Source: Arthrobacter sp. StoSoilB5 | Lineage (GTDB): Bacteria; Actinomycetota; Actinomycetes; Actinomycetales; Micrococcaceae | Assembly: GCF_019977235.1 (NCBI RefSeq) | Contig: NZ_AP024646.1 | Coordinates: 868,001-932,000 of the forward strand | DNA: 64,000 nt | Direction: 5' to 3' | In this document: one piece after another, positions 18,851 to 31,932 of the stretch | Layout of the letters: each line of letters begins with the position of its first letter | How positions within the stretch are numbered: the first letter of the stretch is position 1 | The notes under the pieces: generated by a model | What the model was told of the DNA's origin: nothing | The model's database searches: none | The model's input: the letters and a program-made list of their open reading frames with translations, nothing else | Program-made: the position numbers and the translations under genes

Positions 18851-21800
18851 ATGAAAAAGGGAACACTTAACCCCTCGATCGAAAGTCTTCTCCGGAGCTG
18901 GCTTCCCACTAAACGCTGGTTCCCGGTGAAGAGCCCCGACTTTGCGCTGGAGCGTGTTGGCGGCTTCGACCTCCCATTCCCGGGAGGTAGCGCCGGATTG
19001 CAGGTTGAACTGCTCGCCGTGACGTATCGGACGGCCGACGGCGGTCCCCGGACTGACATTGTCCAGGTGCCGTTGAGTTTCAGAAGCCAGCCGTTGCCAG
19101 ATGCTCCCACCGCCTTGCTGGGGGAAGTCGCGGACCCGGAACGCGGGCTGCGACTGGTGTACGACGCCGTTTACGACAGCGACTTCATTACGGCGTGGCT
19201 GGATCTCATGCGGCGGGAGGACATCGTGGGCGACGGCCTTGCGGCCGGCCATCTCACGCGGGGCCGCGTTGCGTTTCCGGAAAAGCCCGCCTCCGTCCGG
19301 GTGGTCTCCGGCGAACAGTCCAATACATCCGTCATCATTGACGACGGCGTTTCGACGGCGATCGTGAAGATCTTCCGCGTGTTGGCGGCCGGCAAGAATC
19401 CCGAAGTGGAGCTGGGCGCCGCGCTGACGGCGGCAGGGACCACCGAGGTCCCGGCAACGCTCGGTTGGATTACGGGTTCCTGGGACAGCAAAGGACCCAG
19501 CGGATCGGCCACTGGCGAGCTTACCGTTGCCCACGAATTCCTGCTGGGAGGACTGGATGCCTGGCGGCTGGCTGTCGAAGCCGCCGCGGCAGGTGCCGAT
19601 TTCACCCACGAGGCCCATGAACTCGGTGCCGCCACAGCGACGGTCCACGCCAGGCTCGCGGAAACTTTTGGCACACATGACGGCCAGGCGCAGGGCGCCG
19701 AAATCATTGCGACCCTGGCCCGGCGTGTCCGCCAGTCATGGGCGGAAGCGGCCTCCGCCGTCGGGCCTTATGAAGGCAACCTCGAAGAGCTGCTTGCCGC
19801 GCTGCATCCCCGCGATGTGGGCCAGCTGCAGCGCGTCCACGGCGATCTCCACCTTGGCCAAATCCTCAAGGTTCCCGGAAAGGATGGCGCGCCTGGCAGG
19901 TGGGCCATCCTCGACTTCGAAGGCGAGCCCCTCCGGACAATTGACGAGCGCAATACCCCCGATCTCCCATTGCGGGACGTTGTGGGCATGCTCCGCTCCT
20001 TCGACTATGCGGCAGGAGCCGCTGTCCGTGAGAACGCGGAAGCCAAAGTGCCCGCATCCTGGGTGGATGACTGCGCCACCGCGTTCCTGGCGGGATACAG
20101 CGAAGTCATGCCGGGAACCATTGACCGCCGCTCGCCGCTCTTTGTGGCATTGTGGCTGGACAAGGCCTTATATGAGGTGGTCTACGAGTTGCGGAACCGG
20201 CCGGACTGGCTGTCCATACCGGTCAACGCATCGCGGCAAATCCTCGACAACACGAGCCGCGGCAAGCACGCCGCGGCTACAGCGGAAGGTAATGAAATGA
20301 CAGGCTCTGCACGCACCGAACGGCCCCGAGTTCCCCTGCATGTGGACTCCGAGACCTTGGCCCGCGTGGCAGCTGGAGCCCACCACGCACCACACTCCGT
20401 GCTGGGTGCGCATCTGGACGATCACGGCCACGTCACCATCCGGACCGTGAAGCACCTCGCAAAGTCGGTGACGGTGGTGACGGAGGCCGGACGCACTGCC
20501 ATGGAGCACGAAGCCAACGGCATTTGGGCCGCTGTCCTGGATCCGCTGCAACACGGCCATGTGCCGGACTACCGCCTGGAAGTGGTGTACGACGCCGAAC
20601 CCGTCACCATTGATGACCCCTACCACTACCTGCCTACCGTGGGTGAAGTGGACCTGCACCTGATCGGCGAGGGCCGGCATGAGCGCCTCTGGGATGTCCT
20701 CGGCGCCCATGTCCAGCACTACCGCTCTTCGTTGAGTGAAGTTGACGGTGTTTCCTTTGCTGTGTGGGCCCCGAACGCCCAGGCCGTCCGGGTCAAGGGG
20801 GATTTCAACGGCTGGGATGGCCGTAGCCATGCAATGCGTTCCCTGGGGTCCTCCGGTGTCTGGGAAGTCTTCATTCCCGGGGTTGTAGCAGGGGCGTGCT
20901 ACAAATACGAGATCCTGAGCAAGTCCGGGCATTGGCTCGAAAAAGCGGATCCTTTGGCCTTCGGTACGGAAGTTCCGCCGCTGACGGCCTCCCGGGTGGT
21001 CGACTCCAGTTACCGGTTCAAGGACGCGGAGTGGATGACCGCGCGTGCCGAAAAGGATCCGCACAACTCGCCCATGAGCGTCTATGAGGTCCACTTGGGA
21101 TCCTGGCGCCTTGGCCTGGGTTACAAGGAACTGGCCAAGGAACTGGTTGACTACGTGAAATGGCTCGGTTTCACGCACGTGGAATTCATGCCGGTGGCAG
21201 AGCACCCCTTCGGGGGATCCTGGGGCTACCAGGTCACGTCCTACTTTGCCCCTACCTCCAGGTTCGGGCACCCCGATGAGTTCCGTTTCCTGGTGGACTC
21301 CCTGCACCAGGCGGGGATCGGCGTCCTCCTGGACTGGGTCCCGGCTCACTTCCCCAAGGATTCATGGGCACTTGCCCGTTTTGACGGCGAGGCATTGTAC
21401 GAACACTCAGATCCCAACCTGGGGGAACACCCGGACTGGGGCACCCTGATCTTCGACTTCGGACGCACAGAGGTGCGGAACTTCCTGGTTGCCAACGCGC
21501 TCTATTGGCTCGAAGAATTCCACATAGACGGACTCCGCGTGGACGCCGTGGCTTCCATGATCTACCTGGACTACTCGCGCGAGGAAGGACAGTGGCAACC
21601 CAACAAGTTCGGTGGCCGCGAGAACCTCGAAGCAATTTCCTTCATGCAGGAGGTGAACGCGACCGTTTACAAGACGCACCCCGGCGCTGTCACCATTGCA
21701 GAGGAATCCACCGCGTTCCCAGGTGTCACAGCCCCCACCAATCATGGCGGGCTGGGCTTTGGCCTGAAGTGGAACATGGGATGGATGCACGATTCGCTGA

Positions 21801-22507
21801 AGTACATCTCTGAAGACCCCATCAACCGCAAGTGGCACCACGGCACCATCACGTTCTCCATGGTCTATGCGTTCTCGGAGAACTTCCTCCTGCCCATCAG
21901 CCACGACGAAGTAGTCCATGGCAAGGGATCGATGCTTCGCAAGATGCCGGGTGACCGTTGGCAGCAACTGGCAAACCTCCGCGCTTTCTTCGCCTACCAG
22001 TGGGCACACCCCGGCAAGCAGCTCATTTTCATGGGCACCGAATTTGGCCAGGAAGCCGAGTGGTCGGAGCAGTACGGGCTCGACTGGTTCCTGGCTGACA
22101 TCCCGGCGCATCGTGGGCTTCAACTCCTGGTCCGCGACCTCAATGGCCTATACAAATCAACGCCTGCGCTGCATGTCCGTGACAACGAGCCCGGCGGCTT
22201 CCAGTGGATCAACGGTGGAGATGCCGACCACAACGTGCTGACCTTCATTCGTTGGGACCACGACGGCAAGCCTTTGGTGTGCGCAGTCAACTTCTCCGGT
22301 GGCCCCCACAACGATTACGTCCTGGGAGTGCCGGAAGCAGGGGAGTGGGTTGAAGTCCTGAACACCGATTCTGAAACCTACGGTGGTTCGGGCGTCATCA
22401 ATGCTGGAACACTGAAGGCTGCGTCACCGGGCACTGACGGCCAGCCGGCAGCGTTGACCGTGACACTTCCACCGCTGGGAGCCTCGTGGTTCGCGTTGGC
22501 TGAGTAG
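18851..22507 (+). CDS. glgB: Fused maltokinase - 1,4-alpha-glucan branching enzyme GlgB
   Basis: 1218-aa two-enzyme protein. Residues 1 to about 470 are a maltokinase (Mak/Pep2): aminoglycoside-phosphotransferase fold with [11 protein letters not shown] (H330-G331-D332), D355 in ILDFEGEP and [13 protein letters not shown]; it makes maltose 1-phosphate for GlgE. Residues about 490-1218 are a complete GlgB: CBM48 ([20 protein letters not shown]), nucleophile D898 ([10 protein letters not shown]), acid/base E951 (TIAEESTAF) and [15 protein letters not shown]. In-frame ATG 20297 (M483), preceded by GCGGAAGG, looks like the original glgB start and could still yield free GlgB. The stop codons TAA and TGA just before it are out of frame. 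ATG 18851 follows AAAGGATGAG. Confidence 0.93.
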   Translation: MKKGTLNPSIESLLRSWLPTKRWFPVKSPDFALERVGGFDLPFPGGSAGLQVELLAVTYRTADGGPRTDIVQVPLSFRSQPLPDAPTALLGEVADPERGLRLVYDAVYDSDFITAWLDLMRREDIVGDGLAAGHLTRGRVAFPEKPASVRVVSGEQSNTSVIIDDGVSTAIVKIFRVLAAGKNPEVELGAALTAAGTTEVPATLGWITGSWDSKGPSGSATGELTVAHEFLLGGLDAWRLAVEAAAAGADFTHEAHELGAATATVHARLAETFGTHDGQAQGAEIIATLARRVRQSWAEAASAVGPYEGNLEELLAALHPRDVGQLQRVHGDLHLGQILKVPGKDGAPGRWAILDFEGEPLRTIDERNTPDLPLRDVVGMLRSFDYAAGAAVRENAEAKVPASWVDDCATAFLAGYSEVMPGTIDRRSPLFVALWLDKALYEVVYELRNRPDWLSIPVNASRQILDNTSRGKHAAATAEGNEMTGSARTERPRVPLHVDSETLARVAAGAHHAPHSVLGAHLDDHGHVTIRTVKHLAKSVTVVTEAGRTAMEHEANGIWAAVLDPLQHGHVPDYRLEVVYDAEPVTIDDPYHYLPTVGEVDLHLIGEGRHERLWDVLGAHVQHYRSSLSEVDGVSFAVWAPNAQAVRVKGDFNGWDGRSHAMRSLGSSGVWEVFIPGVVAGACYKYEILSKSGHWLEKADPLAFGTEVPPLTASRVVDSSYRFKDAEWMTARAEKDPHNSPMSVYEVHLGSWRLGLGYKELAKELVDYVKWLGFTHVEFMPVAEHPFGGSWGYQVTSYFAPTSRFGHPDEFRFLVDSLHQAGIGVLLDWVPAHFPKDSWALARFDGEALYEHSDPNLGEHPDWGTLIFDFGRTEVRNFLVANALYWLEEFHIDGLRVDAVASMIYLDYSREEGQWQPNKFGGRENLEAISFMQEVNATVYKTHPGAVTIAEESTAFPGVTAPTNHGGLGFGLKWNMGWMHDSLKYISEDPINRKWHHGTITFSMVYAFSENFLLPISHDEVVHGKGSMLRKMPGDRWQQLANLRAFFAYQWAHPGKQLIFMGTEFGQEAEWSEQYGLDWFLADIPAHRGLQLLVRDLNGLYKSTPALHVRDNEPGGFQWINGGDADHNVLTFIRWDHDGKPLVCAVNFSGGPHNDYVLGVPEAGEWVEVLNTDSETYGGSGVINAGTLKAASPGTDGQPAALTVTLPPLGASWFALAE

Positions 22508-22517
22508 TTCCTTGGAT

Positions 22518-22560
22518 CAGGGAGGGTCTGGAGCTTGCCGCTCCGGGCCCTCCTTCCCTG
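22518..22560 (+). terminator. Terminator of the glgE-treS-mak/glgB operon
   Basis: CAGGGAGGGTCTGGAGC pairs imperfectly with GCTCCGGGCCCTCCTTCCCTG around a TTGCC loop, ten bases after the glgB stop. Confidence 0.8.
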
Positions 22561-22608
22561 TGTTTCAGGGGTTTCTGAGGTGGTGAGGGAGACCTCTACC
22601 GACGGGCT

Positions 22609-22637
22609 TTGCCATCTCGCTGGAGTAGGGGTATAGT
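22609..22637 (+). promoter_or_regulatory. rrn promoter P1 (TTGCCA-17-TATAGT)
   Basis: The -35 box TTGCCA (22609-22614) and -10 box TATAGT (22632-22637) are separated by 17 bases, in the 480-base leader between glgB and the 16S gene. Near-consensus for the housekeeping sigma factor. Confidence 0.7.
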
Positions 22638-22717
22638 TAGTACCCGCGCTGGTCCCCGAGTGGAGATCGCCAAGCCGACAAGATACCGCAACGAAAAATC
22701 AAGTCATGCTTGCCGAT

Positions 22718-22746
22718 TTGACTCCGAGAGGTCCAGCGGGTAAGTT
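22718..22746 (+). promoter_or_regulatory. rrn promoter P2 (TTGACT-17-TAAGTT)
   Basis: The -35 box TTGACT (22718-22723) and -10 box TAAGTT (22741-22746) have a 17-base spacer. It lies 109 bases downstream of P1, consistent with tandem rrn promoters. CarD, encoded at 2.9 kb, is a likely factor here by analogy with mycobacteria. Confidence 0.65.
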
Positions 22747-22998
22747 TGAAAAGTTGCTCCGGAGCGATCCAGCGAAGGCTGGTGGTACAGCTTTGGAATA
22801 GTGACCTGTTGTTTGAGAACTCAATAGTGTGCCAAGTTTGTTGATGCCGATTGTTTTATTGATTGGTTGAAATTATGGCCGGATTGCTGCGCACCCCCGT
22901 GTGTGGTGGTCTGGTTTTCAGCTGGTTTCGAATTTTGTGCAGCCATGGTCCGTCGTTATTTCCGGTGGGTGTGGTTGTGTCTGTTTGATTTTTTGTTT
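22747..22998 (+). other. rrn leader with antitermination/processing sequences
   Basis: Leader RNA downstream of P2. TTGTTTGAGAACTCAATAGTG (about 22812-22832) resembles the motif that recurs before 23S (GTTGTTTGAGAACTACATAGTGG), the usual boxA/processing context. TTGATTGGTTGA (about 22858-22869) can pair, with one mismatch, with TCAACGAATCAA just downstream of 16S (about 24632-24643) to form the 16S processing stem. No protein gene here. Confidence 0.5.
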
Positions 22999-28206
<5,208 letters not shown>

Positions 28207-28222
28207 ACACACAAACACTGCA

Positions 28223-28253
28223 CGCGTCCACTATGTGGTTCCCGAACAACAAC
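28223..28253 (+). promoter_or_regulatory. 3' arm of the pre-23S processing stem
   Basis: Pairs with 24921-24951 across the 23S gene; see that entry. Confidence 0.75.
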
Positions 28254-28366
28254 ACCGTTGCTCCCAGGAACAAACACAACTAAATAACAACACCACAATG
28301 TTGTAACCACAAAACTTCCCACCCCCACCGGACCACAACCGGCCAAGCGGGGGGACGGGTAACAAG

Positions 28367-28484
28367 GTTACGGCGGTCATAGCGTGGGGGAAACGCCCGG
28401 TCCCATTCCGAACCCGGAAGCTAAGACCCACAGCGCCGATGGTACTGCACCCGGGAGGGTGTGGGAGAGTAGGACACCGCCGGA
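28367..28484 (+). rRNA. rrf: 5S ribosomal RNA
   Basis: About 118 nt: GTTACGGCGGTCATAGCGTG at the 5' end pairs with ACCGCCGGAC at the 3' end, with the conserved CCCATTCCGAACCCGGAAGC loop inside. Closely resembles Micrococcus-type 5S. Last gene of the rrn operon. Confidence 0.96.
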
Positions 28485-28497
28485 CACACATTAGGTC

Positions 28498-28532
28498 GAG
28501 ACCCCCCAACCCACACCAGGTCGGGGGGTCTC
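28498..28532 (+). terminator. rrn operon terminator 1
   Basis: GAGACCCCCC (28498-28507) and GGGGGGTCTC (28523-28532) form a perfect 10-bp stem 13 bases after 5S. Confidence 0.88.
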
Positions 28533-28546
28533 CCACATTTAAACCA

Positions 28547-28579
28547 GGCAAGCCCCGACCCTCACGGCCGGGGCTTGCC
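28547..28579. terminator. Second terminator, shared by rrn and the patatin gene
   Basis: GGCAAGCCCCG (28547-28557) and CGGGGCTTGCC (28569-28579) form a perfect 11-bp stem between the rrn operon and the convergent patatin-like gene. Confidence 0.85.
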
Positions 28580-28593
28580 CCATTTAACAAGTG

Positions 28594-29610
28594 TTAACCC
28601 ACGTTCCAGAACCCGCTGAGTTCCTCCACGAGTGCCCTTCCTTGGTCGTAACCGACCTGGGCGGCCGACGGACGCAACGACAGGTCCATCGCGTTGGCGC
28701 CGAACATGTGCTCGGAGGCGCTGTCCGGGAAAACCGCCTGAACGTGGCTACCGCCGGCGCGTAACGCGTCCACCTGTGTTGCCAAGTGCATGCCCCATTC
28801 CAAGGGAGTCCGCGTTCTGCCGCCGAATGGCGACAGCACCAGTACCCGTGCGTACCCGGCTGCCAGGTCTGCATTCTCAGCGTTGGATCGGTAGCCGCCG
28901 TCAATGTATCGGTCGTCGCCGATGCCGTAGGCAAAGCCACTCGCGCAGCTGGCGGCCACAGCGTCCACCAGTTCCACTCCACTGTGCCGGTCGAAAACGA
29001 CGGGCTCTCCCGTGCGGGCGTCCACCGCCGTGATGAGGACCGTTCGTTGCGGCCACTGCGGGCTTGGCAGCCGGGAGGCCACGGTGGCACGCCACTGCGC
29101 TTGCCTTGACTCGTCTGCAGATGCATCCAACTCCAACGCAGCAGCACCCATTCTGCGACGCATATCGGCGGCGTCGGTAGAGGCGGCAATGATCTTGCTT
29201 GTTCTCTCCAAATGGTTCACCACCTGCTTCAACGGATTGGCCTGCCTCAATGTCTCGGCGTGCCTGAGTGGATTGACTTGGGACTGTGGCTGTCGCTGTG
29301 GCTGAGGCGGCGCCTCAAGGATGGCGGCAAACATTTCTATAGGGCTCGCCCCAGCCAACTGTGCCGCGGCCGTGGACCCTGCTGACGTGCCCACGGTCAG
29401 ATCGGCCGTGGTCACATTCATGCCAGCATCGAACATTCCGGCGATGACGCCGATCAGCCATGCATTGCCCGTGGATCCACCGCCACCAAGCACCAACGCC
29501 CGTCCGGTTGTACGCCCCGCAGGGTTGGTGGGTTTCTCCTGAGGCTGGTCCTGAGCGGACCCCGTGAGATGGGAAGTGACGTGCAGGGTTGAAAAAGGTG
29601 TTGTATTCAT
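28594..29610 (-). CDS. Patatin-like phospholipase
   Basis: 338-aa serine acyl hydrolase predicted to cleave phospholipid or lipid acyl esters. Patatin-type Ser-Asp dyad: oxyanion loop LGGGGSTGNAWLIG (41-54), nucleophile S76 in GTSAGS, and D237 in YIDGG. Between them lies a low-complexity insert (PPQPQRQPQSQ, then the related units NPLRHAETLRQA and NPLKQVVNHLE). There is no signal peptide, so it is cytosolic or exported by another route. ATG 29610 is preceded by GAAAGGCGACTCCC; a longer frame would begin without a ribosome-binding site. A small ORF and a hairpin upstream may control translation. The substrate cannot be given. Confidence 0.9.
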   Translation of the reverse strand: MNTTPFSTLHVTSHLTGSAQDQPQEKPTNPAGRTTGRALVLGGGGSTGNAWLIGVIAGMFDAGMNVTTADLTVGTSAGSTAAAQLAGASPIEMFAAILEAPPQPQRQPQSQVNPLRHAETLRQANPLKQVVNHLERTSKIIAASTDAADMRRRMGAAALELDASADESRQAQWRATVASRLPSPQWPQRTVLITAVDARTGEPVVFDRHSGVELVDAVAASCASGFAYGIGDDRYIDGGYRSNAENADLAAGYARVLVLSPFGGRTRTPLEWGMHLATQVDALRAGGSHVQAVFPDSASEHMFGANAMDLSLRPSAAQVGYDQGRALVEELSGFWNVG

Positions 29611-29613
29611 GGG

Positions 29614-29658
29614 AGTCGCCTTTCGCGAATTGCCACTGGGGCGCTCCCGCTGGCGACT
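29614..29658 (-). promoter_or_regulatory. Hairpin sequestering the patatin ribosome-binding site
   Basis: On the minus strand AGTCGCC, overlapping the stop codon of the leader ORF, is exactly complementary to GGCGACT, which overlaps the AAAGG ribosome-binding site of the patatin gene. The 7-bp stem encloses about 31 nt. A ribosome reaching the leader stop would cover the 5' arm and free the ribosome-binding site. Confidence 0.45.
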
Positions 29659-29716
29659 AAGTGAGTCGCGAGATCGTGTACTGCGGGGAAGCACCCATTG
29701 CGGATACTGCGTTCAT
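29657..29716 (-). CDS. Putative 19-aa leader peptide upstream of the patatin gene
   Basis: ATG AAC GCA ... ACT TAG encodes MNAVSAMGASPQYTISRLT. It has a near-perfect Shine-Dalgarno sequence (AGGAGGTGA, 5 bases before the ATG), stronger than that of the patatin gene 46 bases downstream. It lies on the same predicted transcript (promoter 29754-29783). There is no known homologue that I recognise; the role as a translation-sensing leader is inferred from its position and from the hairpin at its stop codon. Confidence 0.5.
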   Translation of the reverse strand: MNAVSAMGASPQYTISRLT

Positions 29717-29753
29717 GGGTCTCACCTCCTGCTGATAGATCACGATCAACGGG

Positions 29754-29783
29754 ACTCTAGCACCGCACGAAGAGGCTGCGCAA
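29754..29783 (-). promoter_or_regulatory. Promoter of leader peptide/patatin transcript
   Basis: Read on the minus strand: TTGCGC (29778-29783), an 18-base spacer, then TAGAGT (29754-29759). It places the transcript start about 30 bases before the leader ATG. Confidence 0.55.
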
Positions 29784-29851
29784 CCAAACCCTTTGGGTGA
29801 ACGTGGATGTGGCCAGGAAGGTGTGTTCCCGCACCGGTAGAGTTGGTGGTC

Positions 29852-30346
29852 ATGGACAGTATTTTCAGCCATCCCGAGCCGGACTCTGAGCCCTCGTCGC
29901 CGGACAGCAACGAACTTGACCCGCTCGTTGTGACAGTTGTGGTGCCCACCAACGTTTCGCATGCCTTCATGGGCTTTACGGACCATCCCCATCTTTGGTG
30001 GCCCCTCGAAGACGAGAGCGTGTTTGGTGCGGGCTCGCACGTGGAGTTCGAGGAGAACCTGATTCTGGAGACGGCCGAGGACGGCCGCACATCGGTCTGG
30101 GGGACCATCGATGACTGGCAGCCGCCTTTGTCCTTCCACGCGAGCTGGTATCCGGCGAGCACGCCTCTCTGGTCCACCGAGCTGAGGGTTTCGTTCCGGG
30201 CGGTAGAGGGTGGTACGGAATTGCGGTTGGTTCACGACGGTTGGGAAGGCGCGGAGGATCCTGCTGCAAGCCGGGCATCGTATGCGGAAGGTTGGCCTCG
30301 TGTCCTGGAACGCTATGTACGGTTCATGGGCGGGACCGTTGCCTAG
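29852..30346 (+). CDS. SRPBCC-domain protein (START/AHSA1-like)
   Basis: 164-aa soluble protein with a helix-grip (SRPBCC) fold typical of small hydrophobic ligand binders and Hsp90 co-chaperone-like proteins. Visible family features are the opening strand LDPLVVTVVVPTNVSHAFMGFTDHPHLWWP, a central WGTIDDWQPP, and the C-terminal ELRLVHDGWEGA with a long helix (YAEGWPRVLERYVRFM). ATG 29852 lacks a Shine-Dalgarno sequence; TAGAGT at 29838-29843 could be a -10 box giving a nearly leaderless mRNA. The end overlaps the next gene's start by 32 bases. Ligand unknown. Confidence 0.8.
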   Translation: MDSIFSHPEPDSEPSSPDSNELDPLVVTVVVPTNVSHAFMGFTDHPHLWWPLEDESVFGAGSHVEFEENLILETAEDGRTSVWGTIDDWQPPLSFHASWYPASTPLWSTELRVSFRAVEGGTELRLVHDGWEGAEDPAASRASYAEGWPRVLERYVRFMGGTVA

Positions 30347-30863
30347 GGTCAGGCGACTTCGTGCTGAAGACTGGTGTCTGTTGAGGAAAGTCCGGCTGGA
30401 AATGCTGTCGGACACGCCCATGGCTTATGTCGAAAGCTTGGAGGCGGCGCATCGGCAAACGGATGCGCAATGGCAGGAACGTGCTGCGGCTATGGCCGGC
30501 GATTCCAGTGTGACCTTGGTGGCTGACGGTGGCGTGGACGGAAGCCGGTTCTGTGGGCTGATGAGGGTTGTCCTGAAGCATCCCCAAGACCCGCGGAAGC
30601 CACTTCAGGCCATGCTGATAAGTGTCTATGTTGCCCCCGAACATCGAGGTTTGGGGTTGGCGGATGAACTCCTCCACCAAGCCTGCGAGGCTGCCCGGAT
30701 CGACTTGCGCGCAAAGGTCCTGGAGTTGGGCGTCCACGAGGACAATACCAGGGCGTTGGCTTTCTACCGGCGGCACGGTTTCAACACCACAGGCGACAGC
30801 CGACCATATCCCCAGGACACGTCGAAGCGGGAACTAGTCATGGAAAAGGCCCTGCAGCAGTAG
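30315..30863 (+). CDS. GNAT-family N-acetyltransferase
   Basis: 182-aa acetyl-CoA-dependent acetyltransferase; the acceptor is unknown. GNAT motifs: VRRLRAEDW strand at the start, LISVYVAPEHRGLGLADELL (motif A, acetyl-CoA pyrophosphate loop RGLGLA) and LGVHEDNTRALAFYRRHGF (motif B). The start is ambiguous: ATG 30315 lies within the SRPBCC gene and has GGAA upstream, while TTG 30339 would reduce the overlap to 8 bases and begin right at the conserved domain. Likely translationally coupled to the upstream gene. Confidence 0.82.
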   Translation: MYGSWAGPLPRVRRLRAEDWCLLRKVRLEMLSDTPMAYVESLEAAHRQTDAQWQERAAAMAGDSSVTLVADGGVDGSRFCGLMRVVLKHPQDPRKPLQAMLISVYVAPEHRGLGLADELLHQACEAARIDLRAKVLELGVHEDNTRALAFYRRHGFNTTGDSRPYPQDTSKRELVMEKALQQ

Positions 30864-30889
30864 CCGTTGGCTTAGGGAGCAGCCGTGGG

Positions 30890-31912
30890 CTACGCGGCGT
30901 CGTTCCTGGGCACGGCAGTGCTGGAACGAACCACCAGTTTGGTGGGGTGTTCAGTATCGGCAGGTTCAAGAACCAGGCCATTGTTGATGGCGCCCAGCAG
31001 GGTTCGCACGGCCAGTGCTCCTTGCCCTTTCGCGTCCTGATCGATCGTGGTGAGGCCCATGACCTTACCGAGGTCGTGTCCGTCGATGCCGATGACCGAG
31101 AGGTCCTCTGGAATCCGCAGGCCGAAGTCGCGCGCCGCAAGAATGGTCCCGATGGCCATCTCGTCTGACGCCGCAAACACGGCTGTTGGTCGCTCCGGTG
31201 CGCCCCCCAGCAATTGCCGGGCAGCAGCGTAAGCACCTTCGATGGTGAAGTCCGCGGAAACGATCCATTCAGGCCGAACCTGGCAACCGGCGTCGTTCAT
31301 CGCCTTTTCGAAACCACCGCGGCGCGTGCCGGGCAGTTTGAAGTCCTGTTCATATGCTTCCTCGCCGGTCATGTGGGCGATCTTGGTGTGGCCCAGGCCG
31401 ATTAGGTGGTTTGTGGCTTGCAGTGCGATTGCGGAATCGTCGATCCGGATGGTCGAGGCTCCCGGTAGGGGGCCGCCGATGCCAACGATCGGACGATGGA
31501 CTGCAAGGAGCTGCTGCATCTCCTTTTCGCTGAGCTCCAAGGAGACCGCAATGACCGCGTCCACGCGCTTGCGCAGGAGGAAGTCGTTGAATACCCTGTG
31601 CCGGTGCTGTGGGTCCTCGCCGATGTTGTAGAGGGTGAGGTCGTATCCGGCACTCAGTAGCGCAGCGGAGGCGCCCTCGATCACCGCCGAATAGAACCAT
31701 CGGTGGACCGAGGGCACCACCAGGCCAACGTTGTGGGTACGGCCGGAGGCCAGGCTTGAGGCGTGATAGGAGAGCACGAAGCCGAGCTCGGCCGCAGCTG
31801 CACGTGCCCGTTCGCGACTGGCCGGGGAGACGTTGCCTTTGCCACTGAGCGCGCGTGAAACCGTGGCAACAGAAAGTCCCGATCGCTCGGCTACGTCCTT
31901 GATGCCGGTCAT
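30890..31912 (-). CDS. LacI-family transcriptional regulator of the maltose locus
   Basis: 340 aa. An N-terminal helix-turn-helix with hinge (GIKDVAERSGLSVATVSRALSGKGNVS, residues 3-29) is followed by a periplasmic-binding-protein-like effector domain (HNVGLVVPSVHRWFY... VIGIDGHDLGKVMGLTTIDQD). ATG 31912 has GAGGAG six bases upstream. It is 20 bases downstream of the GH13 glucosidase gene and probably cotranscribed with it. Candidate operators of LacI type lie at 33705-33720 and 33792-33807, between the glucosidase and malE, so it is likely a maltose/trehalose-responsive repressor of both arms. Effector identity inferred from context. Confidence 0.92.
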   Translation of the reverse strand: MTGIKDVAERSGLSVATVSRALSGKGNVSPASRERARAAAAELGFVLSYHASSLASGRTHNVGLVVPSVHRWFYSAVIEGASAALLSAGYDLTLYNIGEDPQHRHRVFNDFLLRKRVDAVIAVSLELSEKEMQQLLAVHRPIVGIGGPLPGASTIRIDDSAIALQATNHLIGLGHTKIAHMTGEEAYEQDFKLPGTRRGGFEKAMNDAGCQVRPEWIVSADFTIEGAYAAARQLLGGAPERPTAVFAASDEMAIGTILAARDFGLRIPEDLSVIGIDGHDLGKVMGLTTIDQDAKGQGALAVRTLLGAINNGLVLEPADTEHPTKLVVRSSTAVPRNDAA

Positions 31913-31932
31913 GCTGCTCCTCGGTGGGAAAG

